A DNA stretch of 64,000 nt from Rhizophagus clarus (GCA_015698045.1 BLAL01000191.1:740001-804000), one strand, 5' to 3'; positions 8,565 through 23,048 are shown, numbered from the stretch's first letter. Numbers and translations are program-made. Notes: generated by a model not told the origin, from the sequence alone.

Positions 8565-10136
8565 AGGACCCAGAAATATATATATAAGGGTCAGGTGGCG
8601 AAAAATTTTTTTACTATGAGCTGTACGCAGAGACTTTTTATATGAGTAGTACGCATAATTGACACCTGATATTGAAAATCCTGCAAAAATACGCAAATAA
8701 AATTTCAGACATTAAGTTATAAATTATTTTATTATGATTTCTATATTATTTATAAATAGAATTTATTCTAATTTACCATTTTTTCAATAATATTTTTCTA
8801 AAATTTCACTTTTTAACCCTTAGAAATTTCTTTCAATTAGTACTAAATATGTATTACAATGCGGTTAACGCATATGGGCCAATTTTTGGAATTAGACTTT
8901 TACATTCAAAAAATTAATATTTTTATACAAATAAAAATTACCAGTTAAGTAAAACTAATAGATCTATAAAAAAAATAAAATTAATTGTCATATGATTTTT
9001 ATTTTTTTAACATAATAATTTTAAAATTTAAAAAATCGAATTAAAATTGTTGTGACAAAACTGTGAATAACATCGCGAATATCTGCGCTAAGATGCTAAA
9101 TTTATATTCATTCGAAAGAGGAAACCAAGATCTATCTAATGAATATAAAATCTTAACGATTGAATCACTGGTTGCCGAGTAAATGCGTAAAATAGATTTA
9201 TTTTTAATCTTTAACTTTGAACATGAATATCTCCGCACCTAGTGATTCAATTTCAAAGATCTTTGTTCGTCACGATCGAGTAAGTTCTCACCTTTCAAAT
9301 GAATATAAAATTATAATATTAGCATACGTAGAAGCTGAAATATTCACGATTTTGTAACTTGAATTAAAGTCCGACATAAAAAATTTAAAATTATTATAAT
9401 AAGAGATTTTGAATTATTGTTACCTTATTTAAAAGACCTTTATTCGCTATTTAAGACTTTAAATTAAATAGTAAATCTATTAAAATAAATATTAAAAATT
9501 AAAAAATTAGAAATATAAAATTAGTTTATTTAAAGTTAAAAAAAAACTTTTAAAAGTCCTATTATATTTATAATTCACACTTTTATTTTATAAATATCTT
9601 ACAAAAAAAAAGAAAACTTAAGATAAAAACGAATAAAAAAATAATTTTCATGTGTAGAAAATATTAATTTTTTTTTTTTTTACTTACTATTTAAAAATAA
9701 TCACTTTATATATTTATAAACTTTTTAACAAAAAAGTGATTAAAAAGTGATTGAAAAAAGAAGTAGTTATTCTTGTTTTTAAAAATTTTTTAATAAATTC
9801 GAATCATCTGAACATTGTAACGCAAAAATTAATTGAGGTTTGTTTAACATAATTTTTGTTAAATAGTTAAATTTTTATGAAAATCCTAATTTTAGCTAAT
9901 TCCACGGATTGCGGATATCGGTACAGTAAATATATTATATATATAAGATTAGCCCAAAAATACGCAACCTAATTTTTTACATATAAAAATTTTGATAAAA
10001 AATACGCAATCTTGATGCCTAACTATGGATGAAAAATTCTTAAATTGTACGCAAATCAAAACTTTACTCCGTCTAATTCCACTATGATGGCGACGCATCT
10101 GTGTACCCTACCCCTGTATGTATATTTCTGGGTCCT
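8565..10136. mobile_element. AGGACCC-ended TIR element with 8-bp target duplication
   Basis: The left end reads AGGACCCAGAAATATATATA; the reverse complement of the right end reads AGGACCCAGAAATATACATA. AGTTTAGT flanks both sides exactly (8557-8564 and 10137-10144). An 8-bp duplication fits the hAT superfamily. The 1.57-kb interior has no transposase and recurring phrases such as aaaaatacgcaa, so it is a non-autonomous element. A second member of the family lies at 62767-63367. Confidence 0.8.
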
Positions 10137-10190
10137 AGTTTAGTAATTCTTCAATAATTATTATATTACAACTATTTTTTAAATTATTAA

Positions 10191-10532
10191 CCCTTCTGTT
10201 ATTTTTAAAAAATTTTTCAGATACAGTTAAATATAATCAAATATAATAATTCAGATTGATTTATAGTACCAGTCAGAATTATAAATCATATAAAATTTCA
10301 AAAAAAAAAATTAAAAAATATTTTGTAAAATAGGTATTATCCAAAAAGAAAATTACATATAATAGATTTATAAAAATATTTTTTTATAATTTTTGCAAAA
10401 TTGAAAATTTTTTTTTTTAGAATTTTATATAACTATATGATTCATAATTCTGACTAATATTATAAGTCAACCTGAATTACTGTATCTAATTATATCTAAC
10501 TATATCTAAAAAATTTTTTAAAATAATAGAAG
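10191..10532. mobile_element. foldback MITE, about 340 bp
   Basis: Long imperfect inverted repeat. Left arm cttctgttatttttaaaaaa...cagtcagaattataaatcat pairs with the right arm, whose reverse complement reads cttctattattttaaaaaa...tagtcagaattatgaatcat. A short A/T loop lies at about 10300-10400. No coding content. Confidence 0.65.
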
Positions 10533-11081
10533 AGAAATTAAAAAAATAGTTATAATATATTATATATATGGTTGAAATTTTTTTTAATTTTAGTTGTATT
10601 TTAGTTTTAAAGTATAATTACTTGTAAATCTAACAACTAATTTTTTAGATCTAAAATAATTTGAACTAAATTTATAGTAATTTTTAATAAACTTCAGAAA
10701 GTTTAACAAAATCTGCAATAATTTTGACTAAAACTTTATAATTTTGGCTATATATTAAAGGATAAGTCTAATTGTAATAACCTATTACAAATATTATTTG
10801 CAACAATCTAATTGGTATATTTTTATTAGTCAGTTTGAATTATATGATATTACACAAATCTAAAAATAAGAAATTTTTATTTTTAGAAAAAATAGAAAAT
10901 TTTGTTACATATGATTATACAGGCATCTAAAAAGGAAATTTTTTTACTGATCATTTGGTGAAAAAAAATTTTTATTAAATAAGTCAAAAATAATATTCAA
11001 AATCATTTTTGTCATTCTAAGTAAACTTGCTAAAAAGATAAAAATATATTTATTATAATATTTTTTGAATTTTATATATTA

Positions 11082-13302
11082 TAGTCAAAGCTTGTTATAG
11101 TGAACCCTTAGTTTGTCTAATTTGTTCAATATAACAAAGTGTTTTCTTTATAGTGAATTTCATATAAATAAAAAAAATTTCTTATATCATGATTTTTTTT
11201 AAAAATTTTTTTTTATTTTAAAAATTTAACATTACACAAAATTATCTAATGTAGATTGTTTCGCATTGTCTTGAATATATCTATTAATTTTTAATTTTAA
11301 AGTATTAAGAAATTTAACTCTTATAATTAATTGAAATATTATTAGAAGAATTTCTAAAATATTGAATTACCTTTTTCTCCAAACTATTTAAAACTTCTTT
11401 ATTAGTAATAATATTTTTCTGTTAGTTCTTTTTTCTCCTTCTCTATATCATTTTTTTGAGGATTTAAAATTACTGTATCTAATATATCTTTATTTAATAA
11501 TGGTTCTATTGGTATTTCATCATCAATACGAATAAATTCTTTAGATGGCATAGGGTCTTGTAAATTTAATGCATCGATCATAACTTGCAATTCTGAAGTA
11601 ATTTTATTAATTTCTTAATCTAAATCCAGTTCATTTTCTTCAAAATCACTTTCTTCAGAGTTATATTCTTCATAATTAGGTAAAATACCTGTTTTTTTCA
11701 ATATCATTTAATTGTACTTGGTTTCACAATTTTTTACAAATATTATAACATCAAGAATATTAACCGGTATTATATTAGAGTTATTTTCCTGGGCTAAATC
11801 ATATGCTTCCACTCTGTTCATTACCAATAACTTTCTGTATTGGACCTAAAATAATAAATATATAATAAATAAAATTAATATTAAAGTAGTAATTTAATAA
11901 CAATTTATACTTACTTTAAAATTATTAATAATACCAGCATTTAAAGGTTATAGATGAGCAGTCATATTTAGAGAAAGAAAATGCATCTTAATATTTGATA
12001 ATAGAACAGTTTCATCCATTAAATGAGTAGATATATTATCAGCTAATAATAATATATTATGATTTTGCCATCTCATTAATTGATTAAGTTTATTTAAGTA
12101 ATTGTGCTATACTGATTCTTGCATCCAAACTGTACAATTCTGTAATATCAGATAGGCAGGTCATCCTTTTTAATTTCTTTTGAAACATATGAGGTTTGTT
12201 ACTTATATATCATTAAAGCAGGTAATTTATGACTTCTATCAGCATTATAGATTAAAACTATAATACAATTTTTGATTTTTTAGTACCAGAAATATAATGA
12301 TTTAAGAGTATTTTAGATGGTTCCAATTTTCAGAATAAGGCTGATATATGCATATAAAATATAAATTTTTTATATAAAAAAAAAATAAAATTATAAATTT
12401 TCTTTTTAAAAAAAAATAAAATTATATAATATTTATTTCAATATTTATTTACCTGTTTTATAATACTTATAACTGAATATCACTAAGATCATATTGCTCA
12501 ATAACTTTTTGCAAAATTTTACATAGTTCTTTCAATATTTTCAATGATATATTATTTGCTTTTCTAATTTTATTAACTTATTTTATATTATACTATTTTT
12601 TAAATTTTGCTAGCCATCCATCTAAAACAGTAAAGAATATTATTTATAATCTAGCTATATAGTTCAAAGTTTTAACTTTCAATGCATCCCTTATAATAGT
12701 TAAATTTAAAGCTAATGATTATCATATTTACAGATATAATGCAAATTCAATTTCTGAAAATTTAGCATTTCTATCCTATTTTTGATTCTTAATTTCCTTA
12801 TTTGAAATATTAATAAATAATTACTTTTCTTTTTCTTTAACATATTACAAACTTGTGATTTTAATATAACAAATTTTTTAGTAAATTCTTCTTGACTATA
12901 TGACAGATTATTTTTTTTCTACTCACACAATCCTTTTTTTTCTGCATATGATAAACTTTTTCTTTTTCTGATTTCTTTTTCTTTTTCTTTATTTTTTCTA
13001 ATGGGTAGTATTTTGAAAAAAAAATTGTATTACAATTGATAAAACAATAAATGTGTTATAATAGCAGATGATAAAAAATGTGTCACAATAAATAATTTAT
13101 ATATCATGTGATATTTATTATAACAAGTATAAATTTATAATACATGTTCTATATTTAAATTTTTAATATGTTAATATCAAGATTTTATTATTAAATCTAT
13201 TATAATAAATAAAATTTAATATAGAATGAATTGGGAAAATAAAAAAAGTTCATTATAAGCCAAATTTATTATAATGAAATTTACTATAATAAGCTTTAAC
13301 TG
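11082..13302 (-). mobile_element. pogo/Tigger-type DNA transposon (decayed)
   Basis: The right end on the minus strand reads CAGTTAAAGCTTATTATAGT and the left end TAGTCAAAGCTTGTTATAGT. TA dinucleotides flank both sides, the target duplication of the Tc1-mariner/pogo superfamily. The interior encodes a broken CENP-B/DDE transposase on the minus strand. Confidence 0.8.
11390..13015 (-). pseudogene. pogo/Tigger transposase (CENP-B HTH plus DDE), broken
   Basis: Read 5' to 3' on the minus strand. KRKSLSYAEKKGLCE and YSQEEFTKKF (near 12990-12870) are the CENP-B N-terminal helix-turn-helix. DGWLAKFKK (near 12620) is the second, CENP-B/Brinker-type DNA-binding domain. NISLKILKELCKILQKVIEQ (near 12540) is the usual spacer. 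FWKLEPSK, SGTKKSKIVL, LLADNISTHL (second catalytic Asp) and NAGIINNFK (third position, Asp changed to Asn) follow down to about 11930. The C-terminal acidic tail is the 62-residue frame at 11402-11590. Many in-frame stops and shifts; at least one intron. Not functional. The original enzyme would cut and paste at TA sites. Confidence 0.75.
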
Positions 13303-13572
13303 TATAAACTTTCTTATAATTTTTTTTTAAAGTTATTACAAATAATGTTTGTAATAAATTGTTACAAATATATTTATTCTATATTAAATATAAGTTTTAA
13401 AATCTATTAAAATTTTATAAAGTGCTTAAAATTTCTCAAATGTCTTGTATAGATTCTTTAAATCTGTATTAATTTATTTGAAGTCTAATTTTAATCAAAT
13501 CTATGAAATCAAATGATTTTGCTTTGAAGAATTTGTCATGTAATTGAAATAGCTAAAATATTTTGGCCATAT

Positions 13573-13786
13573 ATATATAATATATGTAAATTTTTTTTTT
13601 TTTTTTAATTTAAATATATGTAAAATTATTTTTTTTTTTTTTTTTTTTTTTTCCGGCGTTAATAATGCAGAAATCTTTATTGAAAATTAATGGATTACAT
13701 AATAATCTATATAATTTAACCTAGAAACTGCTCCTATCCAGAGGGTGAACCCCTCACAGACCGTTCAATCATATTGCCAAGTTAGT
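13573..13786. other. spacer between pogo/foldback and hAT element
   Basis: Homopolymer T runs followed by a more complex segment (13650-13780, containing ccctcacagaccgttcaatc) of unknown origin. No frame of note. Confidence 0.3.
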
Positions 13787-13799
13787 TAGTGTTCTGCAA

Positions 13800-14060
13800 A
13801 TGATTTGATCAAATCAAATCAATTCAGATTTGATTTGAATTTTGATTTGATTTGATTTGATAATTTTGATTTGTGAATCAAATCCAAATTTCAAATCCAT
13901 ATTTGAGTTCAAATCCGAATTTTTTAAAAAAAATTCAAATCAAATTTAAATCAGCCTAAGCTAATTTGAGCAAATCTGAATCAAACCTATCAAACTCAAA
14001 TCAAATCCAAATTTTAAATAATTAAATTTAAACATTTGAATAATCGGATGATTCAGATCA
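13800..14060. repeat. left subterminal (AAATC)n-type repeats of the hAT element
   Basis: Multiple copies of GATTTGATTTGA/AAATCAAATC in both orientations within 260 bases of the left end. Mirrored at 18235-18490 near the right end. Subterminal motif clusters bind transposase in other hAT elements, for example Ac. Confidence 0.75.
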
Positions 14061-14324
14061 AATAATAGTGATCTACGTATGATAATCTCTTTTTTTGAAA
14101 AATTGAAGTTCAAACTTTAAAATTCAAAGTAAAAGTTTTCATATTTTTTTTTATTCCTTATAATATATTATATATATTTGATAAATTTAATTTTTATTAG
14201 AGAAAAATTCTATCTATTTTGTAATAAATTATCAAATATTCCTTTCTATTAAATTTCTATAATTCAGTAGTCAGTATTTGAATATAATATAACTAAATAC
14301 ATAAGTAAATGTTTCTTAAAAAAT

Positions 14325-16754
14325 ATGAATTTAGAAAATATAAATATTAATGAAGATATTGAAATTGATGATGGTACGAATAAATCAATAATATCAGAAG
14401 AACAGGAAGACGTTAGTAAAGCAAGTGATGTGTGGAAATATTTTACAAAAGATATTAATTACAAACAAAATAAAAAAGCAAAGTGCAATCATTGTGGAAT
14501 TACCTATACGTGTACAGCAGGTGCCACTACAAATTTAAAAAAACACATAAAAAGCAAACATTCCAGTTCTGAAAAAATGCAAGAAATGTCTATTAAAGAT
14601 ATTCTTAAGGCTGTACCGAAAGTAAATTGCCTATAAATATATAGATTTTTTACACTTTTTTTTTTAAATTTTTTTTTTTATTTAAAGGCCGTGTTTGCCT
14701 TTTTTTTTAATTTAATAATTAAATAATAACAAATCTATATTATTTATTAGTGGAAATATAACAATGATGAAATGTTAAAGTGCCTTGTTAAGTGGATCAT
14801 AGTTAATCAACACTCATTTACAATAGTTGAAGAACCTGCTTTTGCAGATCTTATATATGCACTTCAGCCTGATGCCAAACTTATCTCGGCTGATACTGTT
14901 AAAAGAAAGATTATGGATTTATACGAAAGTAATATAAATAAAGTTAAAGAATCTTTCAAGAACATTACAGGAAAAATATCATTCACTATTGATATTTGGA
15001 CATCTCCATCTGCAAAGTCATTTTTGTCATTAACTGCTTATTATATTGATGATGATTGGAAATTAAATAATGTACTAGTTGATTTTATACAAATTTTTGG
15101 TAAATTTTTTTTTATTTACTTTTTTGTTTTAGTCTTTAATTTAAAAAAACATTAATTTTGGTTAATTTAAGGTAAACATATGGGTGAGAATATTAAAAAT
15201 GCATTTATGTTAGGTATAAATAAACTTTCGATACAAAATAAGGTAATTATTACTTTAACTTTTAAATTATACTATTGTAATTTTATAATTTTATTTTATT
15301 ATATTATTTACAGATAATGGGAATTACGACTGACAATGCATCAAATAACCTAACATTTGTTGATGCATTAGCGAAAGAAAATAATTCTTTTCAAAAAGAT
15401 AACCATTTTAGATGTTTTGCTCATGTCATTAATCTATGTGTTCAAGATGCTTTAAAAGAATTAGATGATAAATTAAGTCGGGTAATTGTATTTATTTGTT
15501 AATAAAATTGCATAATTTAACTAAATAAATATTTATTTTATAATAATATAGCTTTGAACACTTTTGAATAAAATCCACCATTCCCCACAATGTCAAGAAA
15601 AGTTGAGTTTCAACTGTGAACTTCATGGTATTAATAATTTAAAAGTTGTTTTAGATGTATCAACTCGGTGGAATTCCACATTTGATATGATCAATAAAGC
15701 TTTATATTTAAAAGAGGTAAATTTGTATAATTTATTCATTATTATTTATTTATTAACTTGTAAAATATTTATTAATCTATATTTAAATTATTTATTTACT
15801 AGGCGCTTAATTCCCTTGCACTTTCTGAAAAAGACCTAAAAAATTTCATTATTACGGATGATGAATGATCTGAACTTGAAAAAGTTAAATTATTTCTTGA
15901 AAAATTTAAAGAAATAACAGTATTAATGTCTGGTTCATTGTATCCTACACTTTCAATGCTCATTCCTTTATACAATGCTTTAATCGACCATACGGAAGAT
16001 TATATATCTGAAGGAGAAGAGGAAAATGAAGGAGAAGATGGAAATGAAAGTGAAGATGAAATTGGAAATGACAATGAGAAATCAACTATTAAAAAAGCAG
16101 CAATGAATTGTCGGGTAAAATTGCTTCACTATTATAATAAAACAAATGACGCATGTATAATTGTAACGATCTTAGATCTGAGACTTAAGATGGAATACTA
16201 TAATGACGAAATGTGGAATGATGATCAGAGAAGAGAAATTCGGGAAAAGCTAATATTTAATATTTTAAAATTTATTTGAATTATAATTTATAATATTATT
16301 TGATGTATATAATATTATACTAATAATATTTAAATATTAATTTTTTAGATTCTTAAATGTTTATAATACTACTTATTCTAATTCAAACTCAAGTTCAACT
16401 TTAAGCAATTCTTTGAATAATGAATACAAAAATTCAATTACATCAAAAGTATTTAAACGAAAACGTACACAAGAAATTGATGAATTTCAAGCATATTTTT
16501 TATCACCAGTTTGTGATGAAAGTGTTGATCCGCTTCAATGGTGGAAGATAAACCAATCTCAATTTCCCAGACTTGCTAAGATGGCAATGGATTATTTGGC
16601 TATACCTTCCACTAGCGTTCCTTCAGAAGAGTGTTTTTCAATTAGTAAAAATTTAATCACTGATAAGCGTAACAAATTGGCAGGAAAAACTATAAGATCC
16701 TGCATGTGTTTGAAATCATGGATTTCGGAATCATTGAGTGATTTATTTGAATAA
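14325..16754 (+). pseudogene. hAT transposase (BED zinc finger, RNase H-like, dimerisation domain), two nonsense codons
   Basis: Exons in frame: 14325-14621, 14751-15099, 15172-15242, 15314-15481, 15552-15716, 15803-about 16275, about 16349-16754, with GT-AG introns except the last donor, which is lost. Exon 1 holds a BED finger (CNHCGITYTC...HIKSKH). Exon 2 carries FTIDIWTSPSAKSF, first catalytic Asp. Exon 4 carries TDNASNN, second Asp, and CFAHVINLC. Exon 5 carries STRWNSTF. The last exon has WWKINQSQFPRLAKMAMDYL and SVPSEECFS with the catalytic Glu, then the hAT dimerisation region. Two in-frame TGA codons break it: at 15555-15557, probably from CGA, and at 15866-15868, replacing the family's conserved Trp. 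Otherwise nearly complete, so inactivation is recent. Confidence 0.85.
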
Positions 16755-17381
16755 TTAATAGAATTGTTGCAGTGATTTATTATGAGATTTGATAATCATA
16801 TTCGAATTTAGGATCGTTACTTAGTGATTTATTGATATTAATAACTAATTTTTTAATTTTAATAATTAATACAATATAAATATTATAAATAAAATATATT
16901 TGCTATAAAAATAAAAAGAAATGCTTAACACGCTTCTTAAAGGTAATAACAAACCTCCAAAGAAACTTATTTACTGCTCAAAACTCCTCTTCAGAGAAAC
17001 TGTTATCTGCATGAAATAAAAAAAAAAAGAAGAAATGTTTAGTACATTTCTTAGAGGTAATGGAGAGACTTTTCCCAAAAAAATTATTTATTGTCTAAAA
17101 GTCCTCTCCAGAGCATTCATTACCTACATAAAGTAAATTAAAAAAAGGAAACTTTAATATGTTTCTTATGGGTAATGACAAAACCCTTAGAATTTGTTTG
17201 AAGAAACTAGAACTTACAAAATAAAAATCAACGGTAACACATTCTTATATAGCGAACCCTCTCTTAAAGAGTTTGAAAGTCCTCTTTTGAGAAATCAGGA
17301 CCTGTAAAAAAAAATATAAAAATAAATGTTATGTTTCTTATAAGTAAGCATGCCTCTTATTTAATAATTTTTTTAACTTAC
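16755..17381 (-). repeat. diverged repeat units downstream (minus strand) of array C
   Basis: Three diverged units on the minus strand, each opened by a T-rich tract and acceptor (tacag, tgtag, tgcag at about 17318, 17136 and 17010) followed by related blocks reading GPDFSKEDF, GNECSGEDF and DNSFSEEEF. Donors are recognisable for some (GTAAGTTCTAG near 17213, GTAAATAAG near 16975). They look like a second, older exon family following array C in the same direction. No known protein family. Confidence 0.4.
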
Positions 17382-18151
17382 AAATCTAAAATAGCATCTA
17401 AAAAAGGTCTGGAAGCTATAAAAAAAAAGAAAAATAGAAGGTTAGTATAATGATTAATGCCTATACGCCTTCTTAAAAAAAATTGTACTTTTTTTTTTAC
17501 TTTTTAAATTACCGGTCCGAAATGGCGTCCAAACGAGTCTGGAAGCTATAAAAAAAAAGAAAAATAGAAGGTTAGTATAACGCCTATATGCCTTCTACTT
17601 AAAAAAATTGTATTTTTTTTTTACTTTTAACTTACCAGACCAAAATGGCGTTCAAAGGAGTCCGGAAGCTATAAAAAAAAAAGAAAAATAGAAGGTTAGT
17701 ATAATGCTTATACGCCTTCTAAAAAAATTGTATTTTTTTTTTTACTTTTAACTTACCGGTCCGAAATGGCGTCCAAAGGAGTCCAGAAGCTATAAAAAAA
17801 AAGAAAAATAGAAGGTTAGTATAATGCCTATACGCCTTCTAAAAAAAATTGTATTTTTTTTTTTTACTTTTAACTTACCGGTCCGAAATAGCGTCCAAAG
17901 GAGTCCGGAAGCTATAAAAAAAAAAGAAAAATAGAAGGTTAGTATAACGCCTATACGCCTTCTTACAAAAAAAAATTGTATTTTTTTTTTTACTTTTAAC
18001 TTACTGGTCTGAAATGGCGTCCAAAGGAGTCTGGAAGCTATAAAAAAAAAGAAAAATAGAAGGTTAGTATAATGCCTATACGGCTTCTACTTAAAAAAAA
18101 TTGTATTTTTTTTTTACTTTTAACTTACCGGTCTGAAATGGAGTCCGGAAG
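17382..18151 (-). repeat. array C: seven tandem 33-nt exon-like units on the minus strand
   Basis: Exon-like blocks on plus-strand coordinates: 17382-17415 (34 nt, decayed), 17513-17545, 17636-17668, 17757-17789, 17879-17911, 18005-18037 (33 nt each) and 18129-18151 (10-nt deletion). On the minus strand each follows TTTTTTTATAG and precedes GTAAGTT (one GTAATT). The roughly 90-nt spacer holds TACTAAC, the perfect fungal branch site, 25-30 nt before the acceptor. Five intact units encode LPDSFGRHFGP-like 11-mers without stops. Thirty-three is a multiple of three, so units can be added or skipped without shifting frame. The array lies inside the hAT element, antisense to its transposase. Confidence 0.75.
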
Positions 18152-18234
18152 CTAAAATGTTTTGACGATTAAGAAAAAAAAATTTAAAATTACGATTTAC
18201 TTATTTAAGCTATGATATTCAAAAAAAAGTTTAC

Positions 18235-18490
18235 TTCATCATTTGACCTGTGCAAATCAAATTGAATTTCAAATCAAATTTGGAATCAAATCACAAATCT
18301 ATTTGAATGAATTTGATTTGAATTTGATTTGATTTGATTTGAATCGAATCAAATTTAAATCAAATCAAATCAAATTCAAATCAAATTTCAAATCAAATTT
18401 GAACGATTTGATTCAAATTCGAATTCAAACTTTTCAGATTCGATTTGATCAAATCAAATCCCGAATCTAACCGGATTTGGTCTAATTTGA
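18235..18490. repeat. right subterminal (AAATC)n-type repeats of the hAT element
   Basis: Dense AAATCAAATC and GATTTGATTTGA motifs, including GATTTGATCAAATCAAATC, mirror the left subterminal block at 13800-14060. Confidence 0.75.
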
Positions 18491-18509
18491 TTTGTGCGGA
18501 ACACTAGTT

Positions 18510-19205
18510 TCCCCTCATCCTTGATCTCTCCTTTCATCATTATTTCATCCTTGATTGTTCCTTTCATTCCTTCTTCATCATTAATCGCTCCTTTCATCAT
18601 TATTTTGTCCTTGATCGTTTCATTTGTTCCTTCTTCATCCTTGATCTCTCTTTTTATTATTATTTCATCCTTAAACGTTACTTTTGTTCCCCTTCATCCT
18701 TGATCTCTCCTTTCATTATTATTTTATCCTTTCATTTCCCTTTTATCCTTAATTGCTCCTTTCATCATTATTTTATCCTTGATCATTTCTTTCGTTCCCT
18801 CTTCATCCTTGATCTCTCCTTTCATCATTATTTTCGTTTCTTTCATTCCCTCTTCATTCTTGATCTCCCCTTTCATCATTATTTCATCCTTGATTGTTAT
18901 TTTGTGCGCCCTTCATCCTTAATCGTTTCTCTTTTATCATTATTTCATCCTTGATCTTTTTTTTCGTTCTCTTTTTGTCTTTGATTGCTCTTTGTATCAC
19001 TATCTCGTCCTTGATCATTTATTTCATTCCTCTTTCATTCTTGATCACTCCTTTCAGCATTCTTTTATTCCTGATCACTTCTTTCATCATTATCTTCCTT
19101 GATCTCTCCTTTCATCATCTCTTCATCCTCGATTTCTCTTTTTGTTCCTCATTTTCTTTCTTATTTTACTTTATCCCTTTTACTTCTTTTCATTATACAT
19201 CTCTT
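18510..19205. repeat. pyrimidine-rich tandem repeat tract
   Basis: About 700 bases of variants of tcatccttgatctctccttt followed by catcattatttcatccttga, a roughly 54-base higher-order unit. Plus-strand frames here are Phe/Ser/Leu/Ile-rich artefacts. It is the reverse-strand counterpart of the purine tracts at 5217, 46870 and 50950. Confidence 0.8.
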
Positions 19206-20323
19206 TCTTTACTATTGTAATTTGTTATTAGATGTCATTCATGTCATTTATTACTAGTACTGTAAACTAAATAAATAATTATTTATCTATAGCATATATG
19301 ATACAATACAAAATTACAAATTTTAATAAAAAAGTTACTAAAGTTTATTAAGTTATTTCGGATGTTTTACTATTGTATTTATATTGTATTTTATCAAAAT
19401 TTAATTCTTACGAAAATTTTTTTTATGAAAAAAAATTTTAAAGTTAAAAATTAACCGATTAAAAATTAGCCAATCAAATTATATTTTTAAGTCACGTGAT
19501 ATGGGTGGCAGAAAAACCGATACCACCCGGGGTGGCACCTAGATAACTTCTAATTATAAAACGTTGAAATATCCTGTTAAATGCTTAATCTGTGTCACAT
19601 TACTGTAGGATATTCTTTACATGGGTCAAAATTTTACTAGATCATATGTAGCTAGCAGCTAGCTGTTTGGAACATTTATGAAACTTCGTGTTTCAGTACA
19701 TTGTATAATACGTATAATACATATTTCTAATTTTTTGTTTTCAATTGGGCGTGCTGCATTCGGATAATTTACATAATTCTTTCTTTGAATGATTCATTGC
19801 ACGACTTTGAAAATCTTTGTAATGAGATCGACTTTCTTTGTATGTAACAGCATGGCAATGATGCAACATTTTGTGTAACATATAATAAAAGCAAATTAAA
19901 TTTACCATTTCAGCTAACAAAAGAACAAAAAGAATTAGGAATTTCAAACAAAGCCGCAGTTTACGCCCAAATGTCAAGGCGCAGCATTAAGTTTTTCCGG
20001 CTCATTTCCGTGAATCGAAAGGCCGATGACAAATACAAGGGGATTTTTGTGGCGTATTGAAGCTTTAAAGAGTAAGAATCATGACGAATTGTCTAGGTGC
20101 TTTGCTGATCTTTACGTTTTTTATAATTTTTTTTTGTCTATTAAAGATTTGTACAAAAATTTATTTTTAGATATTATACCCTGGTCCTTCAGATTTCAGC
20201 AAAAAAAAAAAATTTTTTTCTTGTGTTTATATTTTTTTTTTTTTTTTTTTTTTAAAAAAAAAATATTTTTATTCCTCTGTCGATTTACGACTATTCTTTT
20301 GGAAAGAAAAAAAAACCACAATT
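19206..20323 (+). promoter_or_regulatory. upstream region and 5' leader of the DEAD-box gene
   Basis: No convincing gene; the 78-codon minus frame at 19741-19977 has no family features. Bases 19490-19555 contain cacgtg and a short inverted repeat around ggtggca. Bases 19960-20110 are GC-richer and probably hold the promoter and transcription start of the helicase gene. A short upstream frame starts at 20026 and would precede the main ATG. Confidence 0.35.

Positions 20324-23048
<2,725 letters not shown>

Larger units (their letters stand above)
10567..13572. mobile_element. TIR/foldback element interrupted by a pogo element
   Basis: Arms 10567-11081 and 13303-13572 are partly inverted copies: gtaataacctattacaaata on the left matches gtaacaatttattacaaac in the reverse-complemented right arm. 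The outer ends share tatatatggyygaaa-like sequence. The 2.2-kb pogo element sits between the arms, so the original foldback was about 0.8 kb. Boundaries are approximate. Confidence 0.45.
13787..18506 (+). mobile_element. hAT-type DNA transposon, 4.7 kb, decayed, carrying exon-like array C
   Basis: Ends are TAGTGTTCTGCA on the left and, reverse-complemented, TAGTGTTCCGCAC on the right. Just inside both ends lie dense AAATCAAATC repeats. The left two-thirds encode a hAT transposase; the right third (16915-18151) is a minus-strand exon-like array. The 8-bp flanks (aagttagt and gtttcccc) do not match, so any target duplication has decayed or one end is shifted. Confidence 0.7.

Noticed and set aside
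19741..19977. 78-codon minus-strand frame as a gene
   Set aside because: No family features, no splice context, and it lies in the likely upstream region of the helicase gene.
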